Assembly: GCF_030408035.1 (NCBI RefSeq)
Contig: NZ_JASDCF010000004.1
Span: 62,001-126,000, forward strand
Direction of reading: 5' to 3'
Length of the DNA: 64,000 bases
Source: Psychrobacter sp. APC 3426
GTDB lineage: Bacteria; Pseudomonadota; Gammaproteobacteria; Pseudomonadales; Moraxellaceae
Positions within the stretch are counted from its first letter, which is position 1; each line of letters starts with the position of its first letter. The position numbers were made by a program, and so were the translations under genes. The notes below the pieces were generated by a model. It did not search any database. It was not told where the DNA came from and saw only the letters and a list, made by a program, of their open reading frames with translations. This document shows positions 49,094 to 57,928 of this stretch, piece by piece.

Positions 49094-49627
49094 ATGAGTT
49101 TAGCATCATTAAAACAGCTACGTACTTCCGTAGCATTGACCAGTTTATTGGCTGGCATCCTTACGATTAGCGGCTGTCAGCAACAATCTGACACTGAGGC
49201 GGCGATGGAGGACGGTGTTCATACGGAAGAGTCAGTACCAATGTCAGCTGAACCTGCTGAGCCTAATGATGTGGTCGTCGATACTGAAGACGCATCATTA
49301 AGTGAAGTAGAGGACGACACGGTTGCTGCCGTCAACAGCGGTGTCAATCAAATCTCTTATCTATGCTCGCCCGCCCTAAAAATCGAAGCAACTTATAAAG
49401 AAGACGCCAATCAAGTGGTTATCGCTACGGATACGGGTACCGTGACCTTGAATCAAACCAATGAGGGTAGCAATCCTGAAGTGTTTGAAGTCGCGACAGC
49501 TATCGATGGTGGTGAAGGCTTTACTCAGTGGCGCGTGGCTAATGAAGAGCGTGATACTGGTGTTATGCGTACAGCGGGTACCGATGAAAATGATGTAAAT
49601 ACCTTTGAATGTAATAAGGCTTCATAA
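49094..49627 (+). CDS. Predicted lipoprotein, possibly MliC-like
   Basis: A 177-residue precursor starting at the ATG at 49094 (GGGAGAG upstream; a start at 49064 adds ten residues with no support). Its signal peptide ends in a lipobox (LTISGC). Residues about 25-70 are Glu/Asp/Val-rich and disordered. The C-terminal about 100 residues begin SYLCSPALKIEATY and end VNTFECNKAS. This Y-x-C ... E-C frame and the beta-strand pattern resemble MliC-type lysozyme inhibitors, but the match is loose. A strong terminator follows. Confidence 0.65.
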   Translation: MSLASLKQLRTSVALTSLLAGILTISGCQQQSDTEAAMEDGVHTEESVPMSAEPAEPNDVVVDTEDASLSEVEDDTVAAVNSGVNQISYLCSPALKIEATYKEDANQVVIATDTGTVTLNQTNEGSNPEVFEVATAIDGGEGFTQWRVANEERDTGVMRTAGTDENDVNTFECNKAS

Positions 49628-49655
49628 GCAGTATGAAATAACTATCTTGCACTAT

Positions 49656-49688
49656 AAAAAAGCAACGCTATCTCAGCGTTGCTTTTTT
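49656..49688 (+). terminator. Rho-independent terminator of the lipoprotein gene
   Basis: AAAAAAGCAACGCT pairs perfectly with AGCGTTGCTTTTTT across ATCTC. The A/T flanks make it usable from both sides. Confidence 0.88.
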
Positions 49689-49716
49689 ACATCTAGGTCC
49701 AAGGAATTAGTTCACT

Positions 49717-49854
49717 TATAGTCAGTGAAAAGTAATATCGATACATCACGTCCTACTGATATCAACTTTTCTTGCTTGCTGTGCCTGCGCAGACATAGGT
49801 TACAAAAAATTGGTATCAGCAATACCGTAGCGTTTTTAGGATATTTTGACTATA
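49717..49854 (+). repeat. 138 bp MITE-like dispersed repeat, copy 3
   Basis: Same element and orientation as copy 1, with a few substitutions (CCTACTGATATCAACTTTTC and ATTGGTATCAGC), so its internal palindrome is less perfect. It lies between the lipoprotein terminator and the stop of the DUF2382 gene. An 81-codon plus-strand frame across it is an artefact of the element. Confidence 0.9.
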
Positions 49855-49917
49855 GTTTACGACATCAGCCAAGTACTTTTCTTCTTAGATACTGTCTCTT
49901 ACCAGTCTTGCTCATAG

Positions 49918-50526
49918 TTATTTTTCATGGGCAGTACGGTCTTCGTGCGCCAAAAACCCTTCCTCGTTGACATCCAGTTCTTCATGCTTGAGCTCTACTT
50001 GGATAGTATCGGTATGCGTATGCGTGGTTTTATTGACTTCTATTTCTTGAATAGCATAGGTTTCTTTGGTGATAGTAGCGACTTGGCGAGATAACACGAT
50101 TTCGATAGGAGCATCGCCAACCGCAATTTGCTTACCATTGACGGTGACCACTGCTTTACTGTCTAATGATGGCTCTACGTGGCGCAAGATATCCTTTTCA
50201 TCATAGTTGCCAGACAGCAGGTCTTGACTCTCGGCATCATGATATTCGGTGCGAACGGTAATATATTCTTCTACCAACTCAATAGGCACTTCAATGATTT
50301 TGGTACGAGAATGCTTAGTGACCGTTACCTTGCCAACATCTAGACGTTCCTTATTAACGACAGGACGCTCTTCTAATAACTCTAAGTGTCCAACGTTATG
50401 ATTTTTATTTGCGATATCGTCATTTTGGTTGAGTAGGGTATTTTGGTCGTTTGCTGTGGCTTGCTGGTTGTTTAAGTTATTTTGCTGAATGCCATCTTTA
50501 TGAAGGTTGTCATTATCGGTATTCAT
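49918..50526 (-). CDS. DUF2382 (YsnF/AvaK-type) protein
   Basis: A 202-residue protein with a DUF2382 domain from about residue 48 (LELLEERPVVNKERLDVGKVTVTKHSRTK) to near the end. It contains the repeating strand pattern E-x-V-x-V-x-E/H seen in this family (IEVPIELVEEYITV, VELKHEELDVNEEG). Residues 1-46 are Asn/Gln/Asp-rich with no signal peptide. DUF2382 proteins are often stress-associated, but their biochemical role is unknown. A longer relative with a PRC barrel lies 368 bp upstream on the same strand, suggesting duplication with loss or gain of the barrel. Confidence 0.8.
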   Translation of the reverse strand: MNTDNDNLHKDGIQQNNLNNQQATANDQNTLLNQNDDIANKNHNVGHLELLEERPVVNKERLDVGKVTVTKHSRTKIIEVPIELVEEYITVRTEYHDAESQDLLSGNYDEKDILRHVEPSLDSKAVVTVNGKQIAVGDAPIEIVLSRQVATITKETYAIQEIEVNKTTHTHTDTIQVELKHEELDVNEEGFLAHEDRTAHEK

Positions 50527-50893
50527 TATTATGTCCTTATAGTTGTAAAGTGCTGATTATGTAAAATACTGCTATATCGTAAAAGACTTATTAAAACGTA
50601 TGGTTTATAAAAAAAATCATTTATAAAATGATTAAAAGCTATCTTTGCAAGTGTTAGTTACTAGGCTAATCATGTTAGCTGCTAATAGTATTAAATGTGA
50701 ACAAAACCAGATATCAATTATCAACGAATGTACTCAGTTAATGTGTCTAACTTTAATAAGCAAAAAAAGACCAGAGACATGCTCTGGCCTTAATTCGCTA
50801 AGTAAAACCACTTAGCTGCTTATCACTATCACATTATGTATGACATTATTATTTAGTTCCAATAACAGTCAGACGATATGATGGTTCAGCGTA
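50527..50893. other. Spacer between the two DUF2382 genes
   Basis: About 367 bp. A terminator for the PRC/DUF2382 gene lies at 50762-50792, so the downstream gene must have its own promoter in 50527-50760. No other structure was seen. Confidence 0.55.
50762..50792 (-). terminator. Rho-independent terminator of the PRC-barrel/DUF2382 gene
   Basis: Read on the minus strand, CCAGAGCATGTCTCTGG forms a stem and is followed by a run of seven T residues. Confidence 0.75.
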
Positions 50894-51742
50894 TTACATA
50901 CCACGAGCGCGGCGTACGTCTTCTGCAGTAATGCCATCACGGTCAACGATATTGCCTTCACGGTCTACAACGTTACCATCACGGTCAATGTCTAGCTCTT
51001 CACGCTGAATAGTCTCAACGATGGTCTCCGTATGACGCTCAGTCGTCTTACCTACGTTTACTTCTTCTGTGACATAGGTTTCTTTACCAACGCGAGCACG
51101 TTCTGCTTCTAGCTCAACCTCAACAGTTTCGTTACCTGTTACATCACCGATGCGACGATCTGTTGGGCGATCTACATTGGTACGCTGAATATTAGCGTGC
51201 TCTTCTTCTAGCTCTACATCGACATTACGCTCTTCTGTAACGACATGCTTACCGACTTTTACCAGACCTGCTACGATACGGTCTTTATTAACGGTCAGAC
51301 GCTCTTCTAATAGCTCTAACGTATTTGGTGCATCATAAGCGTGGTCTGCAACTTCCATGCGCTCTTCAGCAGGGATAGTATCAGCAGTAAATGCTTGACG
51401 ATCTTTCTCATACTGCTCTTTATAGCTGTACTGATAGTCATGGTCGTATACTTCCATCGCTTCGACTTGTGCTTGTGTTAAGCTATCAAAGAATACGTCA
51501 TCACCGACAATACGTGCCAAACCTGCTGGTACCAATACTTCTTTTGAGCTGAACCAACCGCCTGCGTCGACGATTAAATAACGAATGCGACCAGTGGTGT
51601 CTTCCACTAAAGCACCATCGATTTTACCGATTTTTTCTTCATTGACACCATAAGCAGTTTTACCTGTTGGGTCATAATAGTCATCACCAATTAGGTCACG
51701 GTGAGTGGCTTGGATATCTTTTAAACGAATTAGTTGGCTCAT
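50894..51742 (-). CDS. PRC-barrel and DUF2382 domain protein
   Basis: A 282-residue cytoplasmic protein. Residues about 5-95 form a PRC barrel (IGDDYYDPTGKTAYGVNEEKIGKIDGALVEDTTGRIRYLIVDAGGWF), and about 135-255 form DUF2382 (LELLEERLTVNKDRIVAGLVKVGKHVVTEERNVDVELEEEHANI ... ETYVTEEVNVGKTTERHTETIVETIQREELDI). The pairing is common in bacterial stress proteins. The C-terminal tail repeats a heptad-like DR(D/E)GN(V/I)V three times. A paralogue without the barrel follows downstream. Function is unknown. The domain call is firm. Confidence 0.87.
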   Translation of the reverse strand: MSQLIRLKDIQATHRDLIGDDYYDPTGKTAYGVNEEKIGKIDGALVEDTTGRIRYLIVDAGGWFSSKEVLVPAGLARIVGDDVFFDSLTQAQVEAMEVYDHDYQYSYKEQYEKDRQAFTADTIPAEERMEVADHAYDAPNTLELLEERLTVNKDRIVAGLVKVGKHVVTEERNVDVELEEEHANIQRTNVDRPTDRRIGDVTGNETVEVELEAERARVGKETYVTEEVNVGKTTERHTETIVETIQREELDIDRDGNVVDREGNIVDRDGITAEDVRRARGM

Positions 51743-52235
51743 TATTATCTTCCTTTTTTATGAGTTAATTATTAATTTTTTTTAACGATTTTAATGTAAT
51801 AAAATCTTCAGTGACCCGAAGAGTTTTTTTAGAATTTTTCGAAACTTAGTTCAAAGAAACTTTTATTTAAAGCTAATTAAAAAAGTAACCTGAATTTAAA
51901 AATAAGTAGCAAGCCATGTGAGTAGCCTCTACCTCAACTTGTAATTATCGTAGCATCATGATTTTCGATGAGATATATGAGCAAGGTAGCAAAGTGTGCG
52001 CTTGAAGTAATTGCGTGTAATAGGCTGTAAGTGGCATAACATAGTGGGGGGTATAAGTTAACGCGAGTTTACAGAGTGCAATATTGTGAACTAATTGAGA
52101 AGTGGTGGACACAAAAAGACCGCATGACGATGAGCGATGCGGTCTTTTAATATCAAGAAAGTAGCAAATAACTTAGAACCATAATGGTTAATATCAAAGT
52201 TCAACAATTAATTGAGGGCATGCCTTAATTAAGTA
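51743..52235. other. Spacer between thiolase and PRC/DUF2382 gene
   Basis: About 490 bp, AT-rich. It holds the thiolase terminator (52113-52149) and presumably the PRC/DUF2382 promoter near 51780-51900. A 5 bp stem (TCTTC/GAAGA) with a T run at 51805-51830 is too short to call. No gene is supported. Confidence 0.5.
52113..52149 (-). terminator. Rho-independent terminator of the thiolase gene
   Basis: AAAAGACCGCAT at 52114-52125 pairs perfectly with ATGCGGTCTTTT at 52137-52148, with A/T flanks. It is oriented for the minus-strand gene ending at 52236. Confidence 0.85.
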
Positions 52236-53417
52236 TTAAGCAAGCTCAATGGCAACAGCAACGGCTTCGCCACCACCAATACATAAGGTTGCAACGCCTT
52301 TTTTGCCGCCAGTACGTTTTAGCGAGTTGATTAGGGTGACTAAAATACGGGCACCTGAACAACCAACTGGGTGACCGAGAGCACAAGCGCCGCCTTCGAC
52401 GTTTACTTTAGCATGATCAATGTTCAGCTCATCCATCGCAGCCATCGTTACCATCGCAAAGGCTTCGTTGATTTCCCATAGGTCAACATCAGCAATCGAC
52501 CAACCAGCATTGTCCAATACTTTTTCAATTGCACCGATTGGCGCGATGGTGAATTCGCTTGGATGACGTGAATTAGAGGCAGACGCTACGATGCGCGCTT
52601 GATAACCTAAGCCCTCAGCTTTGGCTTGTGACTCTTTCATCATCACAACCGCAGCAGCGCCGTCTGAGATTGAGCTGGCGTTTGCCGCGGTAATGGTACC
52701 TTCTTTTGCAAAGGCAGGACGCAGAGTAGGGATGCGCTCAGCATTTGCAAGTGCTGGCTGCTCATCGGTATCAACAGTTTGCTCGCCTTTACGGGTCTTA
52801 AACGTGACTGGCTCAATCTCATCTTTGAAGTGATCATCTTTGATAGCAGTGAGCGCACGGTTCAATGACTCGATAGCAAAATCATCCATTTGCTCACGGG
52901 TATAGCCTTTTTCATCAGCCATCTCTTGTGCAAACATGCCCATCAGCTTACCAGTTTCAGCATCTTCTAGACCGTCTAGGAACATATGGTCTTTGACTTC
53001 TTTATGCCCCATACGATAGCCGCCACGTGAGCCTGGCATGATATAAGGTGCATTGGTCATTGATTCCATGCCGCCTGCGACTGCAACGTTGAAGCTACCG
53101 GCTTTGATACCGTCATGAGCCTGCATCACTGCTTTTAGACCTGAGCCGCAAAGCTTGTTAATAGTGACAGCGTCAGTTGCGTCGTTCAATCCTGCATTAC
53201 GCATAGCCTGACGTGCAGGACCTTGACCCAAGCCTGCGGTCAAAATACAACCCATAATGACTTCATCAATGCTATCGACATTGACGCCTGAGCGTTCGAC
53301 AGCGGCTTTAATAGCAGCGCCACCAAGTTCAGTGGCGCTCATGTCTTTCAATGAACCTTGGAAACCACCCATTGGAGTACGGGCGCCGTTTAAAATTACA
53401 ATTGCATCATTTGACAT
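52236..53417 (-). CDS. Acetyl-CoA C-acetyltransferase (thiolase II)
   Basis: Condenses two acetyl-CoA to acetoacetyl-CoA, or the reverse, in fatty acid or hydroxybutyrate metabolism. All three catalytic residues are present: Cys90 (INKLCGSGLKA), His349 (CALGHPVGCSGARI) and Cys379 (ATLCIGGGEAVA). The 393-residue length is standard for biosynthetic thiolases (AtoB/PhaA type). It is a single gene; no phaB, phaC or CoA-transferase is adjacent, so the pathway cannot be chosen from context and I leave the symbol empty. Confidence 0.93.
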   Translation of the reverse strand: MSNDAIVILNGARTPMGGFQGSLKDMSATELGGAAIKAAVERSGVNVDSIDEVIMGCILTAGLGQGPARQAMRNAGLNDATDAVTINKLCGSGLKAVMQAHDGIKAGSFNVAVAGGMESMTNAPYIMPGSRGGYRMGHKEVKDHMFLDGLEDAETGKLMGMFAQEMADEKGYTREQMDDFAIESLNRALTAIKDDHFKDEIEPVTFKTRKGEQTVDTDEQPALANAERIPTLRPAFAKEGTITAANASSISDGAAAVVMMKESQAKAEGLGYQARIVASASNSRHPSEFTIAPIGAIEKVLDNAGWSIADVDLWEINEAFAMVTMAAMDELNIDHAKVNVEGGACALGHPVGCSGARILVTLINSLKRTGGKKGVATLCIGGGEAVAVAIELA

Positions 53418-53533
53418 CGTTATTATTCCTTTTTACGTATTTTAAATGGGACGGTTTTACTTAAAACTTAAATAAGAATGTATGACTCACATTACAAGCA
53501 ACCGCTGATTGGCTAACTGCCAGTGAACTTAGA

Positions 53534-54874
53534 TTATGCTAGCTCGTCCAAGCGAATGCGTACTACTTTATCAGTAATGGTATTCAGTTTTTCGATTTTT
53601 TCGATGGCCAGATTCATCTGACTCTCAATGACAGGCAGCGTTAAGATAATCACTGGCACTTCACCGACCTTATGCGCAGGCTTTTGTAAAATGGCATCGA
53701 TATTGATACCGGCATCACTTAGGATGCGAGTGATATCCGCTAGCACCCCAGGATTGTCATGAGCATGGACACGCAAGTAATAACCAGTGGTCATCTGCTC
53801 AGCACGTAGTATCGGTGTGTCTGATAATTGTTCTGGGATAAAGGCCAGATGTGGTACATGATGACCGTTGGTGCTTTGGTCATTGCTATCTTTGCTACCC
53901 AAGACACGAACCAAGTCCATGACGTCAGCCATCACCGCAGAGGCCGTTGCGCCCGCACCGGCACCATCACCGCAGTAGAGCGTTTGCCCTAATGGATGTG
54001 AGTTGACCAAGACCGCATTTTTGACACCATTGACATTGGCAAGTAGCGCATCCTGCGGAATGAGGGTGGGGTGTACACGCAGCTCAATACCAGCAGCACT
54101 TGCGCCATCACCTTCACGGCGTACCGCAAAGCCTAAGTGTTTGATACGGTAGCCAAGCTCTTCTGCGTAGTTGACATCTTGCAAGGTGATACCAGTGATA
54201 CCTTCACAGTATACTTTATCGAACTGTAGCGGGATACCAAAGGCGATAGAGGCAAGTAGTGCTAATTTATGAGCCGCATCAATGCCTTCGACATCGAACG
54301 TTGGGTCTGCTTCGGCATAGCCAAGCTCTTGCGCCTCAGCCAGTACGTCAGCAAACGGGCGACCCTTATCGCGCATCTCAGTCATGATGAAGTTGCCAGT
54401 ACCGTTGATGATACCTGCCAACCAATCAATCTTATTGGCAGCCAATGCTTCACGCATCACTTTAATAATCGGAATACCACCTGCGACCGCTGCTTCATAA
54501 GCGACATGCACATTATGCTGTTCAGCAAAGGCAAAAATCTCATTGCCATGCTCAGCCAATAGCGCTTTGTTTGCAGTAACGACATGTTTGCCATTTTTGA
54601 TGGCATGCATGATGACGTCTTTGGCGAGGGTGGTGCCACCGATGACTTCAATCACGATATCGACATTGTCGCTTGCCGCTGTTGCCATCAAGTCACTGTT
54701 CTGAATAATATTAGGATCAATATCGTCACGCTGACGGCGCGTACCCACTTCGGTGATAATAATATCGCGTCCGCTACGGCGTTTTAGCTCATCTAAATTG
54801 TCATTGATTAGATTGATCACGCCCGTTCCGACGGTGCCCAGACCAAGTATCGCTAGTTTGATGGAATTACTCAC
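53534..54874 (-). CDS. hom: Homoserine dehydrogenase
   Basis: Reduces aspartate semialdehyde to homoserine for threonine and methionine synthesis. A Rossmann start LGLGTVGTGVINLI, the catalytic domain (AAVAGGIPIIKVMREALAANKI ... GIINGTGNFI) and a C-terminal ACT domain (YYLRVHAHDNPGVLADITRILSDAGINIDAI) are all present. This is a monofunctional enzyme without an aspartate kinase domain. The ACT domain suggests feedback control by threonine. 446 residues. dsbC is 270 bp upstream on the same strand; thrC, often next to hom, is not here. Confidence 0.95.
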   Translation of the reverse strand: MSNSIKLAILGLGTVGTGVINLINDNLDELKRRSGRDIIITEVGTRRQRDDIDPNIIQNSDLMATAASDNVDIVIEVIGGTTLAKDVIMHAIKNGKHVVTANKALLAEHGNEIFAFAEQHNVHVAYEAAVAGGIPIIKVMREALAANKIDWLAGIINGTGNFIMTEMRDKGRPFADVLAEAQELGYAEADPTFDVEGIDAAHKLALLASIAFGIPLQFDKVYCEGITGITLQDVNYAEELGYRIKHLGFAVRREGDGASAAGIELRVHPTLIPQDALLANVNGVKNAVLVNSHPLGQTLYCGDGAGAGATASAVMADVMDLVRVLGSKDSNDQSTNGHHVPHLAFIPEQLSDTPILRAEQMTTGYYLRVHAHDNPGVLADITRILSDAGINIDAILQKPAHKVGEVPVIILTLPVIESQMNLAIEKIEKLNTITDKVVRIRLDELA

Positions 54875-55144
54875 AGTATCCTCAAGAGGTTAAATACAAT
54901 AAAGCATAAATGACACTGTTATCGGTCAAAGCATGTGCGGTATTAGAGATACCTTTTATATGCATTTCGACCGTTACAGTGCAATCTGTACTTCATTATA
55001 GATGAATAAAAAATGCTCAAATTGATGCTTCAATTAACGTATGCTGCTGATTTTTTGTAGCGCTTTATCGTATCATACCGACAAGCAGTTGTGACGTCTA
55101 GCGAAACTGACTGTCGCCAAAGTCAACAATATCATGGTAGACGA

Positions 55145-55996
55145 CTAACTAGCATCAATCGCGGTTTGTGCCAATTGTTCAGCTGGCAGATAGCCACCGA
55201 TTTGCTGTCCAGACTCGGTAAAGATAGCAGGCGTACCACGCACGCCCAATTTCGCCCCTAGCGCCATATGCGCTTGCACAGGGTTTACACAGCTAGGCGC
55301 TTGCACGTTGGCGCCCATTTTTGCCTGATTCATGGCAGCATGACGATCTTGACTACACCAAACCGCTTCCATCTTTGGTACTGATTCTTGGCTACGTGGC
55401 CATGCCAAATAACGCACCTCGATACCACGTGCATTGATGTCATCCATCTCTTCATGTAGTTTACGGCAATAACCACAGTCGGCATCGGTAAAGGCATAGA
55501 CGACTGATTTGGTCTCACCCTTTGCTGGATAAATCACCATTTCTTTTTTATCGACGGCTTTTAGCGCATCTTGGGCAGTATTAGCAACTAAAGCTGCGCT
55601 GATATCGACAGGCGCCCCTTCACCTACGGCAATGATTTGACCTTGGATAATATGTTTGCCAGATTTATCAGTAAAGAAAGACGGCAGTCCCTCAGCAGTG
55701 ACCCAGTAGATACCCTCCATGTCTGTTGGGACAGCTGAAACGATATTTTCCTCAATGCCAGAGGTGTTTAAATTGCCTTGCAATGCTTTCACCACCGCCG
55801 CATCACTATCTACTGAGGTGGTGTTGGTTTTTGCTTGAGCGCTATTAACCACAGCCGTATTGCTGGTCGCATCCGCTGCATTGTTGGAGCAGCCAGCGGC
55901 AATAGCGACCAGCAAAGCACCCATCATAAAACGAGATAACTTGTTTTTACGAAAGCGATGAGAGGTCAGTGTGTTTTTAGTGATGGGGGACGGCAT
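55145..55996 (-). CDS. dsbC: DsbC-type disulfide isomerase, predicted lipoprotein
   Basis: Periplasmic isomerase that corrects wrong disulfides and is kept reduced by DsbD, encoded elsewhere in this window. The thioredoxin-fold active site is DADCGYCRKLHEEM, with the cis-Pro loop GVRGTPAIF. A second cysteine pair (VWCSQ and APSCVNP) corresponds to the structural disulfide. The N-terminal dimerisation domain (GMEGIYWVTAEGLPSFFTDKSGKHIIQGQI-like region) is present. The signal peptide ends in AIAAGC (Cys36), so the protein may be lipid-anchored, followed by a Thr/Asn/Ala-rich linker of about 35 residues; E. coli DsbC is soluble. Confidence 0.9.
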   Translation of the reverse strand: MPSPITKNTLTSHRFRKNKLSRFMMGALLVAIAAGCSNNAADATSNTAVVNSAQAKTNTTSVDSDAAVVKALQGNLNTSGIEENIVSAVPTDMEGIYWVTAEGLPSFFTDKSGKHIIQGQIIAVGEGAPVDISAALVANTAQDALKAVDKKEMVIYPAKGETKSVVYAFTDADCGYCRKLHEEMDDINARGIEVRYLAWPRSQESVPKMEAVWCSQDRHAAMNQAKMGANVQAPSCVNPVQAHMALGAKLGVRGTPAIFTESGQQIGGYLPAEQLAQTAIDAS

Positions 55997-56741
55997 ATGG
56001 TTTTCCTGTAGGCAGCTCGCCTAGTCGTGAATTCGTGTGAAAGGATGAGCGTGTGAATGATATATAGTGCTGATAACGGCTATTTTAAAGTACTCATTTA
56101 AAGTGCTGAAGATAAAGGTGTTTTTATCGTTTATCAGCAATAAAAACCAAAGAGTAGTATCGCCATATTAACATATTTATGATGAATAACAGCCATAGGC
56201 TATAAGCTTGTATAGGTATATCAAGATGTCTACATATGCCTATTAAGATAAACCTATAGTCAAAATATCCTAAAAACGCTACGGTATTGCTGATATCAAT
56301 TTTTTGTAGCCTCTGTCTGCGTAGGCACAGCAAGCAAGAAAAATTGATATCAGCAGCGCGTGATGTATCGATATTATTTTTCACTGACTATATATGGTCA
56401 ATCCACTATCACAGAGAGACAGCGTCAACCGCGCCAACCGCGCCTGAAATGACATAACAAACATAGCTCTTTACTTAGTTGTCATGTCCTTTGCTCAAAT
56501 TGTCACTTGTTTGACATATCTTTTTATTCATCGTCATATTTGAAACCATAAATTCAGTGAACGTAAATTCAAAGAATAAGATACATTTGTACTATTTAAT
56601 ATCTATGCTTGGCTAGGTAGTCTACTGCTAATGGCATTTTTTCTAATTTGCTAAAAATTTTTGTTAGAAGTTTATATAAGAATATCTGTATAAATCATTT
56701 TAAAATTATTTATCTCAACAATCTTACTTTAAGGAATGCGC
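55997..56741. other. Divergent spacer between dsbC and DUF808 gene, with a dispersed repeat
   Basis: About 745 bp. Copy 4 of the 138 bp element lies at 56255-56392. The last 200 bp before the DUF808 gene is highly AT-rich. An 86-codon minus-strand frame (56124-56384) is made mostly from the repeat and is not called. Confidence 0.6.
56255..56392 (-). repeat. 138 bp MITE-like dispersed repeat, copy 4
   Basis: Same orientation as copy 2 and nearly identical to it. The ends TATAGTCA/TGACTATA and the internal GATATCAATTTTT palindrome are intact. Confidence 0.9.
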
Positions 56742-57674
56742 ATGGCAGGTGGTAGCTTATTAATGTTGCTCGACGATATCAGTGTCATCTTAGATGATGT
56801 GTCCGCCATGACCAAGGTAGCGGCTAAAAAGACGACAGGGGTGTTGGCTGATGACTTGGCTCTGAACGCTGAGCAGGTATCTGGGGTCAAAGCAAACCGT
56901 GAGCTACCAGTGGTTTGGGCGGTGGCAAAAGGCTCTTTCGTCAACAAACTCATTATCGTGCCGGCAGCCTTGCTTATTAGTGCTGTCTACCCGCCGTTAG
57001 TGACTTTTTTATTGATGTGTGGCGGTTTGTACCTAGCCTATGAAGGGGCAGAAAAGGTCATTCACCGGTTTTGGCCGCACCTATTGCCACATGATGAAGA
57101 GCAAGGCGCTCGTCTACAAGCCAACGCTGAAAACGTCGATTTGGTAGCCCTTGAAAAGCAAAAGATTAAAGGGGCTGTTAGGACGGACTTTATTTTGTCG
57201 GCTGAGATTATCGTCATTGCACTTGGGTCAGCAGTAGCGTCAGGTGCAACTTTGATGCAAAAAAGCATCGTATTGTCTATCATTGCCGTTGCGATAACAG
57301 TTGGTATCTATGGTTTGGTTGCTGGTATTGTAAAAATAGATGATGCAGGGCTTTACCTGATGGATAAAGAAAGTGACTTTCAACAAAAAGTAGGTAAATT
57401 TTTATTCACTGCTGCACCCAAATTGATGAAGTTTTTGTCTATCGCCGGCACGATAGCCATGTTCTTAGTGGGTGGTGGTATCTTGGTACATGGTATTGGC
57501 TTTTTGGAGCATGGTGTAGAGGACTTGGCGGATTTAACGGGTATCTTTGAAAGTGTCACGACGACGCTGCTAAATGGTGTCATTGGCTTTATCATCGGTG
57601 CCGCAGTCGTTGCTATCTTTACGATTATCGGTAAAATCCGTGGTAAAGATGACAAACCATCATCTGCGCACTAA
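56742..57674 (+). CDS. DUF808 (YedI-type) inner-membrane protein
   Basis: A 310-residue membrane protein of the DUF808/YedI family, whose function is unknown. The opening MAGGSLLMLLDDISVILDDVSAMTKVAAKKTTGVLADDLALNAEQVSG is highly characteristic. Several hydrophobic helices follow (about 70-105, 150-200, 225-260, 275-300), with the conserved YEGAEKVIHRFW between them. I start at the ATG at 56742; the ATG at 56736 sits inside the AAGGAA ribosome site. It stands alone. Confidence 0.88.
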   Translation: MAGGSLLMLLDDISVILDDVSAMTKVAAKKTTGVLADDLALNAEQVSGVKANRELPVVWAVAKGSFVNKLIIVPAALLISAVYPPLVTFLLMCGGLYLAYEGAEKVIHRFWPHLLPHDEEQGARLQANAENVDLVALEKQKIKGAVRTDFILSAEIIVIALGSAVASGATLMQKSIVLSIIAVAITVGIYGLVAGIVKIDDAGLYLMDKESDFQQKVGKFLFTAAPKLMKFLSIAGTIAMFLVGGGILVHGIGFLEHGVEDLADLTGIFESVTTTLLNGVIGFIIGAAVVAIFTIIGKIRGKDDKPSSAH

Positions 57675-57744
57675 ATCTGCAGATTAGTTTTTTAATCATA
57701 TTGATTATGCATCCACTAATAGTCAGTTTGCGTTTTAACCAATA

Positions 57745-57849
57745 ATACCAAACCCAAAAAGTGCAATTAACGTTGTCAAATTTGCTAAGCCTACTAGGTG
57801 TAGTACTTGCGCAATTTTTCCGCGTTACTCTAATTTTTGGGAATGGTAT
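57745..57849. repeat. 105 bp MITE-like element with ATACCA ends
   Basis: The terminal inverted repeats ATACCAAACCCAAAAA and TTTTTGGGAATGGTAT match at 14 of 16 positions. The interior has a small palindrome (CCTACTAGGTGTAG). It lies between the DUF808 gene and the rne terminator. It does not resemble the other elements, and no second copy was seen. Confidence 0.6.
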
Positions 57850-57867
57850 AACTTGATGCTGAATATC

Positions 57868-57907
57868 AAAAAAATCCCCAAGGCTGCTAACAGCCTCGGG
57901 GATTTTA
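57868..57907 (-). terminator. Rho-independent terminator of rne
   Basis: On the minus strand, AAAATCCCC-G-AGGCTG pairs with CAGCCT-T-GGGGATTTT (one mismatch) around TTAG, with seven T residues at the end. Confidence 0.85.
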
Positions 57908-57928
57908 CGTTTTAGCTAACTTAGATGC

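Noticed and set aside
49725..49970. 81-codon plus-strand frame and a similar 86-codon minus-strand frame at 56124-56384
   Set aside because: Their shared protein sequence is just translation of the 138 bp repeat. They differ outside it and have no ribosome site.
51801..51830. Hairpin plus T run upstream of the PRC/DUF2382 gene
   Set aside because: The stem is only five base pairs and it faces no gene end, so chance is likely.
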